Assembly (NCBI GenBank): GCA_030602885.1
Contig: JAUVYV010000003.1
Location: 62,001 to 126,000 of the forward strand
DNA: 64,000 bases
Reading direction: 5' to 3'
Source of the DNA: Phycisphaerales bacterium
Lineage (GTDB): Bacteria > Planctomycetota > Phycisphaerae > Sedimentisphaerales > Anaerobacaceae
A program made the translations under genes and the position numbers. Below, piece after piece: positions 1-8,339 of the stretch; the first letter of the stretch is position 1, and each line of letters begins with the position of its first letter. A model generated the notes under the pieces. That model made no database searches and was not told where the DNA came from. It worked only from the letters and a program-made list of their open reading frames with translations.

Positions 1-264
1 GCAGTTCGCACGCCGCATAACATAAAAATACGTAGTGTCACTCTCATGCAGCATATAATCAGGAACAGTCATCTCGCTCGCATCCACATCAGCAACAGCT
101 AGCACATCGTCAAAGTCAACAGAATCCATGCCGGCCCCGCGATACAGAAGACAGCAGCCGTTCACCCTCGACCAGAACCACCCCAACGAAAGCACAGTCC
201 CAAGCTTATACCCGTTCGCCGTCTGCCCGGCAAACAACGCCTCTTTCAACCACAACCGCTCCAT
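1..264 (-). CDS. Hypothetical phage-module protein, partial (C-terminus off the window)
   Basis: This frame is not in the ORF track because it runs off the left edge. An ATG at 264 shares one base with the TGA of the beta-helix gene (TGATG junction), which is typical of translational coupling. It stays open for 88 codons, beginning MERLWLKEALFAGQ and ending near YFYVMRRANC at the edge. I do not recognise a family. Position and strand place it in the phage-type structural operon, downstream of the tail-like genes, so a tail-associated or accessory role is an inference only. Confidence 0.6.
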   Translation of the reverse strand, partial: MERLWLKEALFAGQTANGYKLGTVLSLGWFWSRVNGCCLLYRGAGMDSVDFDDVLAVADVDASEMTVPDYMLHESDTTYFYVMRRANC

Positions 265-1379
265 CAACTCGGCGTCCTCGTAATGCTTGATTCACCCTCG
301 GCAGGCGTATGTGTCAATATCACTGTCTCACCGTCGTCATCGTAATACTCAATTGCACCGCTAAGCTTGTCCTGCACCGCCTTGTTCACTAACATCTTCG
401 CCGCCTTATCAAGACCGATTTCTGTCAACTCCCCCTTGATACCCTCCGACCAGCCATCCCCGCCCTGAGTTATCGTCCCGCTAACTGTCTCGTAGCTGCA
501 CCCCGACACCACAATCTTCCCGTTGACCTGCCATAAGTCAAAAGGCCCGAAACTCGGACTGCCCGACGACGCCGAATACACCGAGCAGTTCTTTAGCACC
601 GCAGCAGCGTTTGTGCCGTAACTATAAATACCACCAACTGGCCCTGTGTGATTTGAACCCGCCGAGACATCAAATACGCAGTTTGTGAACACAGCCCGCG
701 CATTATTTGACAGATACACAGCGAGCAGGAATTGGTCAGAAACATCATTACGCTTGGCAAGAAAAACGCAGTTCAGAAAACTTCCTCTGCCGATCCCGTA
801 AACGGCTCTACAGGGACTACTTGTGGCGTATGTGCCCAGGCCCTGAAAAATGCAGTTTTCGGCGACAATGCCCTCGGCTGAACCGGCATTCCACCCGTCG
901 TACTTGCCACGAACCCTGCTGTTGCGCAAAAAGACGTGCTTAGCACTATTGGCGTATAACCCATCGTATGCCCCGTAGATGTCACAATCCTCAATGACGA
1001 TATTTTCCTTCGCCAAGAAGCTGATGCCCTTGGCGTTAGTCGCCAAAGCCTCGACGGCGAGGTTCCTGACAACACAGTCATTTGCCAGTGACAATGCATC
1101 TCCCGCAGCCGGGATAATCTTCGACTTGTTTCGATGAGTCCCTATAAATGTTAACGCCTTACTGCCGGCGCTAACGTTCTCGGCATAGTCGCCGGGCCAG
1201 ATGATAATTGTGTCCCCGGAAGACACAGCCGACACAGCCGCGCCAATCGTCAGCTTCGCGTCATTGCCTAAGTTGACCGGATATTGCCCCGCATGACCGT
1301 TGTTGGCATCACTGCCTGCCTTTGAAACGTGCCACACCCTGCTCGAATCATTTAAATAAATCATCCTCATGTCCCTCAT
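264..1379 (-). CDS. Parallel beta-helix (right-handed repeat) protein, tail-spike-like
   Basis: A 371-residue protein. After a short N-terminus with WHVSKAGSDANNG and a 'GDTIIIWPGDYAENV' segment, which is typical of DUF1565/pectate-lyase-like right-handed beta-helices, it carries regularly spaced strands: 'VVRNLAVEA', 'IVIEDCDIYGA', 'VFLRNSRVRG', 'IVAENCIFQG', 'FTNCVFDV', 'LKNCSVYS'. No signal peptide is visible. In a phage-like structural operon this fold usually forms a tail spike or fibre that binds or cuts surface glycans; that role is inferred. In-frame ATGs occur at codons 1, 4 and 6, so the exact start is uncertain. Confidence 0.75.
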   Translation of the reverse strand: MRDMRMIYLNDSSRVWHVSKAGSDANNGHAGQYPVNLGNDAKLTIGAAVSAVSSGDTIIIWPGDYAENVSAGSKALTFIGTHRNKSKIIPAAGDALSLANDCVVRNLAVEALATNAKGISFLAKENIVIEDCDIYGAYDGLYANSAKHVFLRNSRVRGKYDGWNAGSAEGIVAENCIFQGLGTYATSSPCRAVYGIGRGSFLNCVFLAKRNDVSDQFLLAVYLSNNARAVFTNCVFDVSAGSNHTGPVGGIYSYGTNAAAVLKNCSVYSASSGSPSFGPFDLWQVNGKIVVSGCSYETVSGTITQGGDGWSEGIKGELTEIGLDKAAKMLVNKAVQDKLSGAIEYYDDDGETVILTHTPAEGESSITRTPS

Positions 1380-1415
1380 AACTTCTTAGCTGCATTCCCT
1401 CAATTGTGATCTGTT

Positions 1416-2204
1416 TTACGTCTCTTCCGTCCACGTCCCGTTCTTCGCAATTACTGCCCAGGCACCGTTACTGTCCGCCACAAGCTTAAGACAGGCACCA
1501 ATAACACTGGCCGCCTTGTACTTGCCAGCAGTCTGCCCACTATCGTCACGAATCGCCGCAGACCCGGGAGCAATTCGAAGCTCCGTTGCCGTCTGAACTG
1601 CAAAGGTAAATACCGTCCCCTCGACGGCTGAATCAGGCAAAGTAAGCGTAACCGTCCCCGTCGCCCCCAGGTTTGTATGAACACTGCCCGACTCCGAAGC
1701 CCCAAGCGTATCATCGCTCGTGTGCGCTTCTATCGCCTGCGTAATACCACCTGCCCCGTAAGGCACAGCAAAACTATGGCCCCCGCGACAATCGGTTATC
1801 GATGTTATGTCACCATTTGATGTGGTCACTATCGCAAGCCGAATATGAGGCACCTGCGCCATATCCGGAAAGCCGCTGTATTCATCTGTAATGAGATTGC
1901 CTCCCGCATCTATGTATAGATAGATGTTCGCCTTGTCATCCACTAATGTATTACCCGACGAACCGGCGCAGCTTACCAGCTCCGTTCCCAGCCAGAACGC
2001 ACCCGCCTTAACTCCGATATCCAGACCACCCTCGTCGTACACCCGCAAGTCATTCGACCGCCTCGTCGCCAGCAGCAACCTGTAAAGCAGCTTGCGAAAC
2101 TGCAGATAGTAAGGCGACTGCCCGGTCGCTATATACTCGACACCCGTTTCACTGTCCGACTGTACGTTCAGCAGCTCATTATCACTCGGATACACCTCTG
2201 CCAT
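1416..2204 (-). CDS. Putative tail fibre / receptor-binding-like protein
   Basis: 262 residues, starting MAEVYPSDNELLNV, with an AGAGGT Shine-Dalgarno five bases upstream. The first about 140 residues look like a phage fibre N-terminal attachment region ('YYLQFRKLLYRLLLATRRSNDLRVYDEGGLDIGVKAG...'). The C-terminal part ('NLGATGTVTLTLPDSAVEGTVFTFAVQTATELRIAPG') is a low-complexity beta-rich region of the kind seen in phage appendage proteins. It lies between the Ig-like tail protein and the beta-helix protein, which fits a tail appendage. No enzymatic motif was seen, and the family assignment is not certain. Confidence 0.55.
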   Translation of the reverse strand: MAEVYPSDNELLNVQSDSETGVEYIATGQSPYYLQFRKLLYRLLLATRRSNDLRVYDEGGLDIGVKAGAFWLGTELVSCAGSSGNTLVDDKANIYLYIDAGGNLITDEYSGFPDMAQVPHIRLAIVTTSNGDITSITDCRGGHSFAVPYGAGGITQAIEAHTSDDTLGASESGSVHTNLGATGTVTLTLPDSAVEGTVFTFAVQTATELRIAPGSAAIRDDSGQTAGKYKAASVIGACLKLVADSNGAWAVIAKNGTWTEET

Positions 2205-2224
2205 AACACACCTCTCGTTATCAC

Positions 2225-2998
2225 TTACACCACACTCAGAACCAGTTGATTCGCATCCTTGTCAAAAGATGAAACACTTACTGTCTCGGCAGGCCTTGCC
2301 GCCGGCACTACCGTCACCTCGCCCGTCTCGACATACTCGCTTTCATTACCACCCTCGTCACGGACCTTAACAGCAAACCTATACGCTCCCGCCTCCAAAG
2401 GCTCACTCACCCACTCGATAGCGTCGGTATCAACACCGAACTCATCCATCCCAAAGCTTCCTCTGCCAAACCCAACGCCTGCCGACCAATCTCGGCCAAA
2501 ATCACTCATCCCAAATCGACTCAATCCATACCCCGCCTTGTCCTGCCAACAAGGCCAAACACTTACCGGCTCAACCGTAAGCGGATTGTCGTAGTCAATC
2601 TCACCTGTTCCGTTGTCAAAATAGACTTCAAACATCGCCCCGACAGGCAAATGCTGACTCCTCAAAAGACAAATCCTCACCCGCCCGCTGCCGCCATAGC
2701 TCTCGAGTGCTTCACTGAAATCAACCCCTGCCTCTTCCGGCTCAACTGCAAAAACCTCAATCCGCATAGCCGTCTCAAATGAACTCGGCACACAAACCAC
2801 AATCTGCCGTTGCTCACAATTAACCGTCGCCCCCGCAAACTTGCCGTTCACATAAACCTGATAAAACTTATCACCCCAAATCGAATGCCACTTCACCAGA
2901 CACAGCCGATATCCACCGACAACCCTGCCATCAGCCCAGACACCGAGGGGTATCACGAATGCTGTAACTCTTCCTATTCCAGTGGCAATCAGTCCCAT
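2225..2998 (-). CDS. Hypothetical phage tail-like protein with C-terminal Ig/FN3-like region
   Basis: 257 residues with GGGAGAG eight bases before the ATG. The middle holds a glycine/phenylalanine repeat ('GLSRFGMSDFGRDWSAGVGFGRGSFGMDEFGVD'), and the C-terminal 60 residues read like an Ig or fibronectin strand pattern ('LEAGAYRFAVKVRDEGGNESEY'). I do not recognise a named family. It is flanked by the 123-residue tail-like protein and the fibre-like protein on the same strand with gaps of 5 and 20 bases, so it is probably a structural component of the same particle. Confidence 0.5.
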   Translation of the reverse strand: MGLIATGIGRVTAFVIPLGVWADGRVVGGYRLCLVKWHSIWGDKFYQVYVNGKFAGATVNCEQRQIVVCVPSSFETAMRIEVFAVEPEEAGVDFSEALESYGGSGRVRICLLRSQHLPVGAMFEVYFDNGTGEIDYDNPLTVEPVSVWPCWQDKAGYGLSRFGMSDFGRDWSAGVGFGRGSFGMDEFGVDTDAIEWVSEPLEAGAYRFAVKVRDEGGNESEYVETGEVTVVPAARPAETVSVSSFDKDANQLVLSVV

Positions 2999-3003
2999 CG
3001 CTT

Positions 3004-3375
3004 CTACTCTCCCAATTGGGTATAGATAATTTCATAATCAGCGACCAAGCCACCTCCGCTCACCCGCTCATCCTTGACCTTAAAAGAATCCATCCGCAAA
3101 TTCTCAAACTCCTCTCCGCTGCTCGTCACCAGCGTATGTGTCCTGCCCTCCATAAAAGCAGATACCGCTTCCACCCTCCTGTCCAAATCTGCCCTGCTTC
3201 TCGCCCGCAGCTCTCCAACCTGCCGTATCTGCCTGCTTCGTCGGCCCATGTCGATACTCAGCACGCCATCCAGACCCGCTGCTGCCCGCTCTATCGAAGC
3301 CCTTTGAGCACTGCCGACCTCGATTACCGTATGCCGTTCGTCAAACAACTTCTGCCCGTCCAACGTGACACTCAT
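3004..3375 (-). CDS. Hypothetical phage tail/baseplate-like protein
   Basis: The track extends this ORF to a TTG at 3390. I prefer the ATG at 3375 (MSVTLDGQKLFDERHTV) because GAGGG lies eight bases upstream, giving 123 residues. The protein has 'ELRARSRADLDRRVEAVSAFMEGRTHTLVTSSGEEFENLRMDSF', a pattern resembling small phage distal-tail or tail-completion proteins; this resemblance is weak. It immediately follows the connector-like gene. No membrane segment or catalytic motif was found. Confidence 0.5.
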   Translation of the reverse strand: MSVTLDGQKLFDERHTVIEVGSAQRASIERAAAGLDGVLSIDMGRRSRQIRQVGELRARSRADLDRRVEAVSAFMEGRTHTLVTSSGEEFENLRMDSFKVKDERVSGGGLVADYEIIYTQLGE

Positions 3376-3386
3376 CGCCATTGCCC

Positions 3387-4043
3387 TCAATCCCGCACCA
3401 ATCTGCCGCTGCCGCCATATCTGGTGACATCAGCTACTCCATCCGAATCCAAATCAATACAAACCCGACACCGCTCTCGTGCCTTCTCGAACAGCTTCCG
3501 GTAATAAAGACTCTTCTCCCAGAAACTCTCATCCCCGACCTTGCTCGCCACCGTCGCATACACCGCCGATATAACCGCAAACACCGACGTCTGACCGAGC
3601 GCATCCGCATCGAGAATATCCGCCGCCTCAATGTCGCTTGCCGCATTCCCCGGCTTGATCCCCAGATACTCCGTCAGCCGAAACCCAACCTCCGTTGCCT
3701 GAGGTCTGTACGTGGTCACGCGATAAGAAATATCCGTTCCTGCCGGCGGCGCCACCGCCTCGCCGCTCGGATCCGCCCGGACCACCGAAACCGTAAGCTG
3801 TGTACCTGAATCTACCGACACTACCTCGTAACCACCATCTACTAAACCATCAGAAGATTGCAGATATACCACTCCTCCTGCCGCAACTCCTGCGCTTTCA
3901 AAATCCGCACCATTAGCCGTAAACGCCGTCCCGTTCAGCGCCCCTCCTGAGCCCGACGCCAAAACCTGGCTCACCAGAGCTAACTCGCCGAACAACACCG
4001 GCTCATACTTCAAAATGTCAACGTCATTCGAAAAAATTGCCAT
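3387..4043 (-). CDS. Putative head-completion / head-tail connector protein
   Basis: 218 residues from the ATG at 4043, which has GGAG eight bases upstream; the track start at 4049 is a GTG. The first 120 residues are beta-rich ('LASGSGGALNGTAFTANGADFESAGVAAGGVVYLQ'). The C-terminal half is helical and contains 'DILDADALGQTSVFAVISAVYATVASKVGDESFWEKSLYYRKLFEKARER', which resembles the helical part of phage head-tail connectors. Its place directly after the major capsid gene fits that role. No named family was recognised with certainty. A strong nested hairpin separates it from the capsid gene. Confidence 0.45.
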   Translation of the reverse strand: MAIFSNDVDILKYEPVLFGELALVSQVLASGSGGALNGTAFTANGADFESAGVAAGGVVYLQSSDGLVDGGYEVVSVDSGTQLTVSVVRADPSGEAVAPPAGTDISYRVTTYRPQATEVGFRLTEYLGIKPGNAASDIEAADILDADALGQTSVFAVISAVYATVASKVGDESFWEKSLYYRKLFEKARERCRVCIDLDSDGVADVTRYGGSGRLVRD

Positions 4044-4062
4044 AATCACTTCTCCATATACT

Positions 4063-4127
4063 GGATGCGTTGTCGCGTGGATGAGTGAGCCCCCAACTCA
4101 TCCACGCTCTTTTTCAACAACGCATCC
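4063..4127 (-). promoter_or_regulatory. Nested intergenic hairpin between capsid and connector genes
   Basis: An outer perfect 11-bp stem (GGATGCGTTGT at 4063-4073 with ACAACGCATCC at 4117-4127) encloses an inner perfect 12-bp stem (GCGTGGATGAGT at 4075-4086 with ACTCATCCACGC at 4096-4107) with a 9-base loop. On the transcribed strand no long U tract follows, so it is not a clear intrinsic terminator. It could be a processing or stability structure that sets capsid expression above that of the downstream genes; the function is inferred. Confidence 0.65.
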
Positions 4128-4134
4128 GTCACCC

Positions 4135-5289
4135 TCAGCTCGCAGCTAAATCACGAATAAGCCCGTGGGCCGCTTCGTTCTTAAGTTCCAGCGTGTACTC
4201 ACCAATCAGCTCGCCGCACTCGTAGTCACCACCGCTCGCCAACGGCTTGAAGTGGAAACTGCGACCCGCCAAAGGCAGTACATTCGCCCGCGAAGAATCC
4301 AGCAGCAGCACCGCATCTTGCGGCAGCCACCGTGTCGTCACAATCCTACAAACACCAAAGTCGCTCTCATAGATGCTGATCATGTCAGTGTAAGTGGTCT
4401 CACCAGCCGCAAAGCTCCTGCTGCTGGCCGCAAAAGCGTTTATCTTTCGCTTCTGAAAACCGCCCACAACAATCAGGTCCACGTTACCGTTGCTGTTCTC
4501 CCATATCTGCCTCAACACATAGTTGATCTTCGCCTCATCCAACTCCGTCCCCGTCGGAAACCCACTGTCACCGGTGTGGAAGACATTCGTTGTCAGATGC
4601 TGGACAATCCCCTTCATTGTCCGTCGCACCGAGTCGTCCCCCTGCGGGCTTGTAGCCGGTTGTCCTCCACTGATCACCGTGTTCTCCAGATCGCGAATCA
4701 GCTCACGAAGCCGCTCCTGCTTCTGATAATCCATCTCATCGGCCAGACCAAGCTGGCTCGCTGCCATATCGGTCCCGCTCACCTCCACCGTCGCCGCAAA
4801 TATCTGCGTATAGTTGCCACACCTGTCGCGATTCGTAAACCTCGCACTCGGTTTGTCCGCACCCTCAAGAGCCGCATTACCTAAGATGTTGATGACCTGA
4901 TTGTCCGCCAGATCCTCAGCCGTCGTGCCCGCGTATCCGCGAACAACCGTCAGCGTGTCACTGTTCACAGCCGTCACCAGCATCAGCTCCTCGCTGTCTT
5001 GAATCTGAATCTGATCACCCACACGGAATCGACTGCCGTTATCCACATCAAAGTTCGTATCCGCAGCCGGATCGCTAAATGTGCTGTCATTGACCGCATC
5101 CTTGTTCGCCAGCAGCTTATCCTCCAGCCACTCATGATGCGTGCTTCGCACCTCCGTCAGCGGGTCACCCAGAGCATCCAGCAGCGGTGTCTCATATGGT
5201 GACACTATCCCAATCAAATCCGAAACGTCCTCTGCCAGCTCCGGCAAAGTCGTACCCGCCGAATATGTCGCCTTTCCTGTAAAAGCCAT
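4135..5289 (-). CDS. Major capsid protein, SU10/DUF5309-type (HK97-like fold)
   Basis: 384 residues with AGGAGAG seven bases before the ATG. The N-terminus 'LAEDVSDLIGIVSPYETPLLDALGDPLTEVRSTHHEWLEDKLL' matches the hallmark opening of DUF5309/SU10-type major capsid proteins (established family knowledge; similarity judged by eye). It continues with an E-loop-like region, 'FRVGDQIQIQDSEELMLVTAVNSDTLTVVRGYAGT', and ends in 'LKNEAAHGLIRDLA', which is also typical. It forms the shell of the particle. Gene order portal-scaffold-capsid is the classic Caudoviricetes head module. The frame is intact, with no sign of decay. Confidence 0.88.
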   Translation of the reverse strand: MAFTGKATYSAGTTLPELAEDVSDLIGIVSPYETPLLDALGDPLTEVRSTHHEWLEDKLLANKDAVNDSTFSDPAADTNFDVDNGSRFRVGDQIQIQDSEELMLVTAVNSDTLTVVRGYAGTTAEDLADNQVINILGNAALEGADKPSARFTNRDRCGNYTQIFAATVEVSGTDMAASQLGLADEMDYQKQERLRELIRDLENTVISGGQPATSPQGDDSVRRTMKGIVQHLTTNVFHTGDSGFPTGTELDEAKINYVLRQIWENSNGNVDLIVVGGFQKRKINAFAASSRSFAAGETTYTDMISIYESDFGVCRIVTTRWLPQDAVLLLDSSRANVLPLAGRSFHFKPLASGGDYECGELIGEYTLELKNEAAHGLIRDLAAS

Positions 5290-5329
5290 TTGCCAACTCT
5301 CCTTCTAAATCAAAATCACACCAATCACT

Positions 5330-5857
5330 TCAAACAAAATTCCTTCGCAGCTTCAGATACTCCTGCAAATCCGTCCGATTACCCGTCGTCGCCGCCTTCT
5401 TCGCCGCACTCTCCAGAACTGTCCGACCGCTCGTCACTCGTTGTCTGACTCCCGCAGTTCTGTGGATAGTCGCCGGCCCACCGCCGCTGTCACCGAACAG
5501 ATATGGTTTCTCCCTTTTCAACTGCTCAATCACGCCGTCCAAATCCGCTTTGTCCGCACCTCCCAATCTGGCGTTTACAACCAGCAATGCCGTCTCCAAA
5601 TCATTCGTATGCTCCGAGACCAGTCTCCTCATCAGCTTCTGCTCCTCCTGCACGACATCCAACTGCTCAACCAGCTTGGCGGCTTCAGACTTGGCCTCGG
5701 CCAATTGACCTGCCAATTCTTCCGCCATTTTCTCAGCACTCTGTGCCCGCTTGCGATAGCGGATCGATTCGGCGACCGGAACAAACTTCACGCTCTCAAC
5801 ACCAGCCTGTTCCGCTGTCGTCTCCGATAACTCCTTCTCTTCGTCAATCTGACTCAT
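5330..5857 (-). CDS. Scaffolding-like coiled-coil protein of the phage head module
   Basis: 175 residues. Residues about 30-85 form a strongly heptad-like charged helix ('RKRAQSAEKMAEELAGQLAEAKSEAAKLVEQLDVVQEEQKLM'), followed by a G-rich linker and a basic C-terminal tail ('LQEYLKLRRNFV'). This layout (acidic N-terminus, coiled coil, basic C-terminus) is common in phage scaffolding proteins, and the position between portal and major capsid supports the role. The start overlaps the portal stop by one base (TAATG), with GAGGAG about ten bases upstream. No protease domain is visible. Confidence 0.6.
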   Translation of the reverse strand: MSQIDEEKELSETTAEQAGVESVKFVPVAESIRYRKRAQSAEKMAEELAGQLAEAKSEAAKLVEQLDVVQEEQKLMRRLVSEHTNDLETALLVVNARLGGADKADLDGVIEQLKREKPYLFGDSGGGPATIHRTAGVRQRVTSGRTVLESAAKKAATTGNRTDLQEYLKLRRNFV

Positions 5858-7389
5858 TATTGCACTTGCTCCTCTACCTTGGTTTCATAACCTAATTCTC
5901 TGAGTACCTGCTCAGTCGGAACACCCAGCCCTTTCTTCATCTGGGCCTCCTTCAGCTTCTCCATAACATTCTCAGGCAGCGGACTTGGGAAAATAATCTC
6001 AACCTCCCTGTCCGCCTTGCTCGTACTGTAAATATTCGCCTTGTCGAGTATCTCCAGCACCATCGCCGTTATCTTCTTCAGGCCTTCGCCATAGGTGAAC
6101 TTCTTCCGTTCGGTCTTGCTCAGCATCCCCATTAGCGTAAGCCGCAGTGCAACCGCACTTGTAAGATTGCCAAGCTTGCTTTTCAACACACCTGCTACAA
6201 GCGGCGTCACCCCGCTTATCTTGTCCATCGCCTCTCGGATTTCCGCGATGTGCATACCTTCGCTCGGTGTCGCCGCATCCCCGCCGAACTCCTCAATCGT
6301 CGCCTCCGGATTGTCCGTGTACCACATCCTCCCAGGTGACACGGGCCTGTCCTCAAAGCCTTCTATCCCCTTGCCCAGATACATCTTGAAAGACTGAAAT
6401 GTAATCCTGTTCGCCCTGTCACTCAGCCGCGTATTAAGCTCGTCCTGTATCGGTATCAGCGGCTCGACATCGCTCAGCCCCTCGTAGTAGAACGGCTGGG
6501 CAATATTCTGAACGTGAACCACCGGCAGGAATCCCCAGGGCAGCTCTCCCTCCGCCACAAGCTCCTTGTCCTCGTACCTCTGCCACGCATCCGCCGATAC
6601 AACCTCCGTAACCGCAACCACCTGCCGTTTCTCAACCGACCCTCGACCAAGCAGCCGCGAAAGAAATGAACTCCCCTTGCTCAGCTCATTTCTCGCCTGA
6701 TGAAAATGCTGAACATACACGCTGATTTTCTTGTAATCATTCTCATCCAGGATAGGCAGTGCTCTCGGCGCCTCAATCAGTTCCAGCCCGATTGCTCGTG
6801 CCAATTGCAGCACTCCCTCGTGTGAGAGGGTTTTGGAGGAGTAGATGTGCTCGAAAACTTTTTCGCCAGGCCTGACCATACAATCGACGAAACCATAGAC
6901 ACTCCCGAGCACCGCCATATCCTGAAAGAACCCAATACCACCGTTAGCCGCAAACACTGCCTTTAATATCGCCTCAACTTCTGCACGTTTCGGCTTCTTC
7001 GGTGCCTTGGAAACAAAGCTTATCGGCTTGCCAAACAAAAAATCCACCGCTGCATTTATCCGCCACCCGATATCATTCTCAATCACTACCTCCTTGCGCC
7101 GTATATCCTTGGCCGCCCTGCCGCCAAATACCCCAGTCATCGCCGAGTGCGCCAATCCCGTTATCCGGGATGGGAGCCCATACTCCTGCGCTTGTACATA
7201 ACACCGCCCCGAATCACCTGCCTTTCGGCCGCGGGAGTGCACCTCTCCAACGTCCTCCATCCGGTTTGCGTAATACTCCCAAAGCTTCGAAAAGTGCCCT
7301 GCTATCTCAACCGACCGCTCATCGACAAGCCACTCAACGTAGTCAGCCACAAGCTGCTCATCTTTGAAAATCCCAAGGTCAAATCCCAT
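5857..7389 (-). CDS. Phage portal protein, SPP1 Gp6-like
   Basis: 510 residues from the ATG at 7389, which is preceded by GGCGGAG and AGAGG; the track start at 7413 adds eight residues. The C-terminal half has 'ISGVTPLVAGVLKSKLGNLTSAVALRLTLMGMLSKTERKK', which matches the conserved Gp6-like portal core. 'VEPLIPIQDELNTRLSDRANRITFQSFKMYLGKG' precedes it, as in that family. The portal dodecamer sits at one capsid vertex and passes DNA during packaging. No terminase gene is found upstream in the window, which is unusual for this order. The frame is intact. Confidence 0.85.
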   Translation of the reverse strand: MGFDLGIFKDEQLVADYVEWLVDERSVEIAGHFSKLWEYYANRMEDVGEVHSRGRKAGDSGRCYVQAQEYGLPSRITGLAHSAMTGVFGGRAAKDIRRKEVVIENDIGWRINAAVDFLFGKPISFVSKAPKKPKRAEVEAILKAVFAANGGIGFFQDMAVLGSVYGFVDCMVRPGEKVFEHIYSSKTLSHEGVLQLARAIGLELIEAPRALPILDENDYKKISVYVQHFHQARNELSKGSSFLSRLLGRGSVEKRQVVAVTEVVSADAWQRYEDKELVAEGELPWGFLPVVHVQNIAQPFYYEGLSDVEPLIPIQDELNTRLSDRANRITFQSFKMYLGKGIEGFEDRPVSPGRMWYTDNPEATIEEFGGDAATPSEGMHIAEIREAMDKISGVTPLVAGVLKSKLGNLTSAVALRLTLMGMLSKTERKKFTYGEGLKKITAMVLEILDKANIYSTSKADREVEIIFPSPLPENVMEKLKEAQMKKGLGVPTEQVLRELGYETKVEEQVQ

Positions 7390-7744
7390 ACCTCTTTCTC
7401 CGCCTTTATCCACTACAAACCCACGTACTACCCCATGATAATCTCGTTTTGGTCATTTGGATTTCGCCAACTCGAATTTCGTGCTTCAAATTTCGAACTT
7501 GTCCGTTAAGCCTTTCCTCGGCTCTCCGCTATTGGACGAACCTGCGCATTTGGTCCAATTTCCCGCCCGTTTGCTGTTCTTTTCTTCTCTCTAATTGCTT
7601 GCTCTGAAAGCACTAAAAAATTTTTCAAGATTCCCGATTTTGCTCTCCGGCTATATGCGCATTTGCGCCAAACGCGCGTTTGAAACATGCGCTCAAGTTC
7701 CCCCTGACTTCATGTCAATCTACCATTACATCCTCCTGGCCTGC

Positions 7745-8285
7745 CCCCCGAGGGAATCGACTGCGCTCTTTTCGGTGAGAATTTTGTGGGGACATACTGG
7801 CTTTTGTCGAATGCTGAGGGCGGGGTCAAACTTAGTGCCTATCCTGATAATCGGCTCGTTATGAGGCCGAGCGAAAAGCCCCAGGCCAAGGCGGCAGGGG
7901 CAAAATTGCCGCAGGCGTAGCCTAAGCTACGTCGAGGACGATTTTGGCCCGACAACGCAGGCATCGGGCTTTGCAGCCGACCGTAATAGAGCGGGTTATT
8001 AGGATAGGCTCTTAAGGTCGGAGAATGTGATGCGGAGATGGCACAGCAGATACTGGCAGCGAAAGATGACGTAGTGCAGGAGCAAACAAAAGTACAAGGC
8101 GAAGCTGAGTAGCGGGATGAGGATTCGGGCGAGCCGCTCTGCCCGAAGTGCGGCTCGGACCTTGTGGAATACGAGAAGTACTCGAGAAAGATGTTCTTCC
8201 TGGGGATATTGTTTTTCAGAATTCCAGTGCCTTTTTCCGAAGGATAGTTACAGATGTCTTGGCTGCGGGCACGTCTGGAGGTAAG
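7745..8285 (+). pseudogene. Broken DUF2007 / zinc-ribbon protein gene interrupted by an inserted element
   Basis: Pieces of one protein are readable. Before the insert: 'GIDCALFGENFVGTYWLLSN' then AEGGVKL. After it: 'KVGECDAEMAQQILAAKDD', an in-frame TAG near 8109, then 'CPKCGSDLVEYEKYSRKMFF' and, after a one-base frameshift, 'YRCLGCGHVWR' and stop. Removing the element and one TTA rejoins the frame as VKLKVGE. DUF2007 proteins often have this signal-transducing-like domain plus a C-terminal CxxC zinc ribbon. The N-terminus is missing as well. A different DUF2007-like gene at 44577 is intact. Confidence 0.7.
7835..8011. mobile_element. 177-bp foldback (MITE-like) element with 23-bp terminal inverted repeats
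   Basis: The left end GTGCCTATCCTGATAA... (7835-7857) is an imperfect inverted copy of the right end ...TTATTAGGATAGGCTC (7989-8011). Both sides are bordered by TTA (7832-7834 and 8012-8014), a likely 3-bp target duplication. The interior also folds back on itself, centred on CGTAGC-CTAA-GCTACG. No coding capacity is present. It sits inside the DUF2007 gene. A 3-bp target and GAGCC-type ends would suit mobilisation by an IS5-group transposase, but that is inference. Confidence 0.75.
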
Positions 8286-8339
8286 AGGGATAGTGTCTGA
8301 ATCGCACTGCTTTTTCTGCGTGAGCCGGAGAGTATTGAG

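Noticed and set aside
7506-7688. Minus-strand ORF of 60 codons upstream of the portal gene
   Set aside because: Low-complexity, basic composition, no recognisable family, and no supported start; it is not a terminase small subunit.
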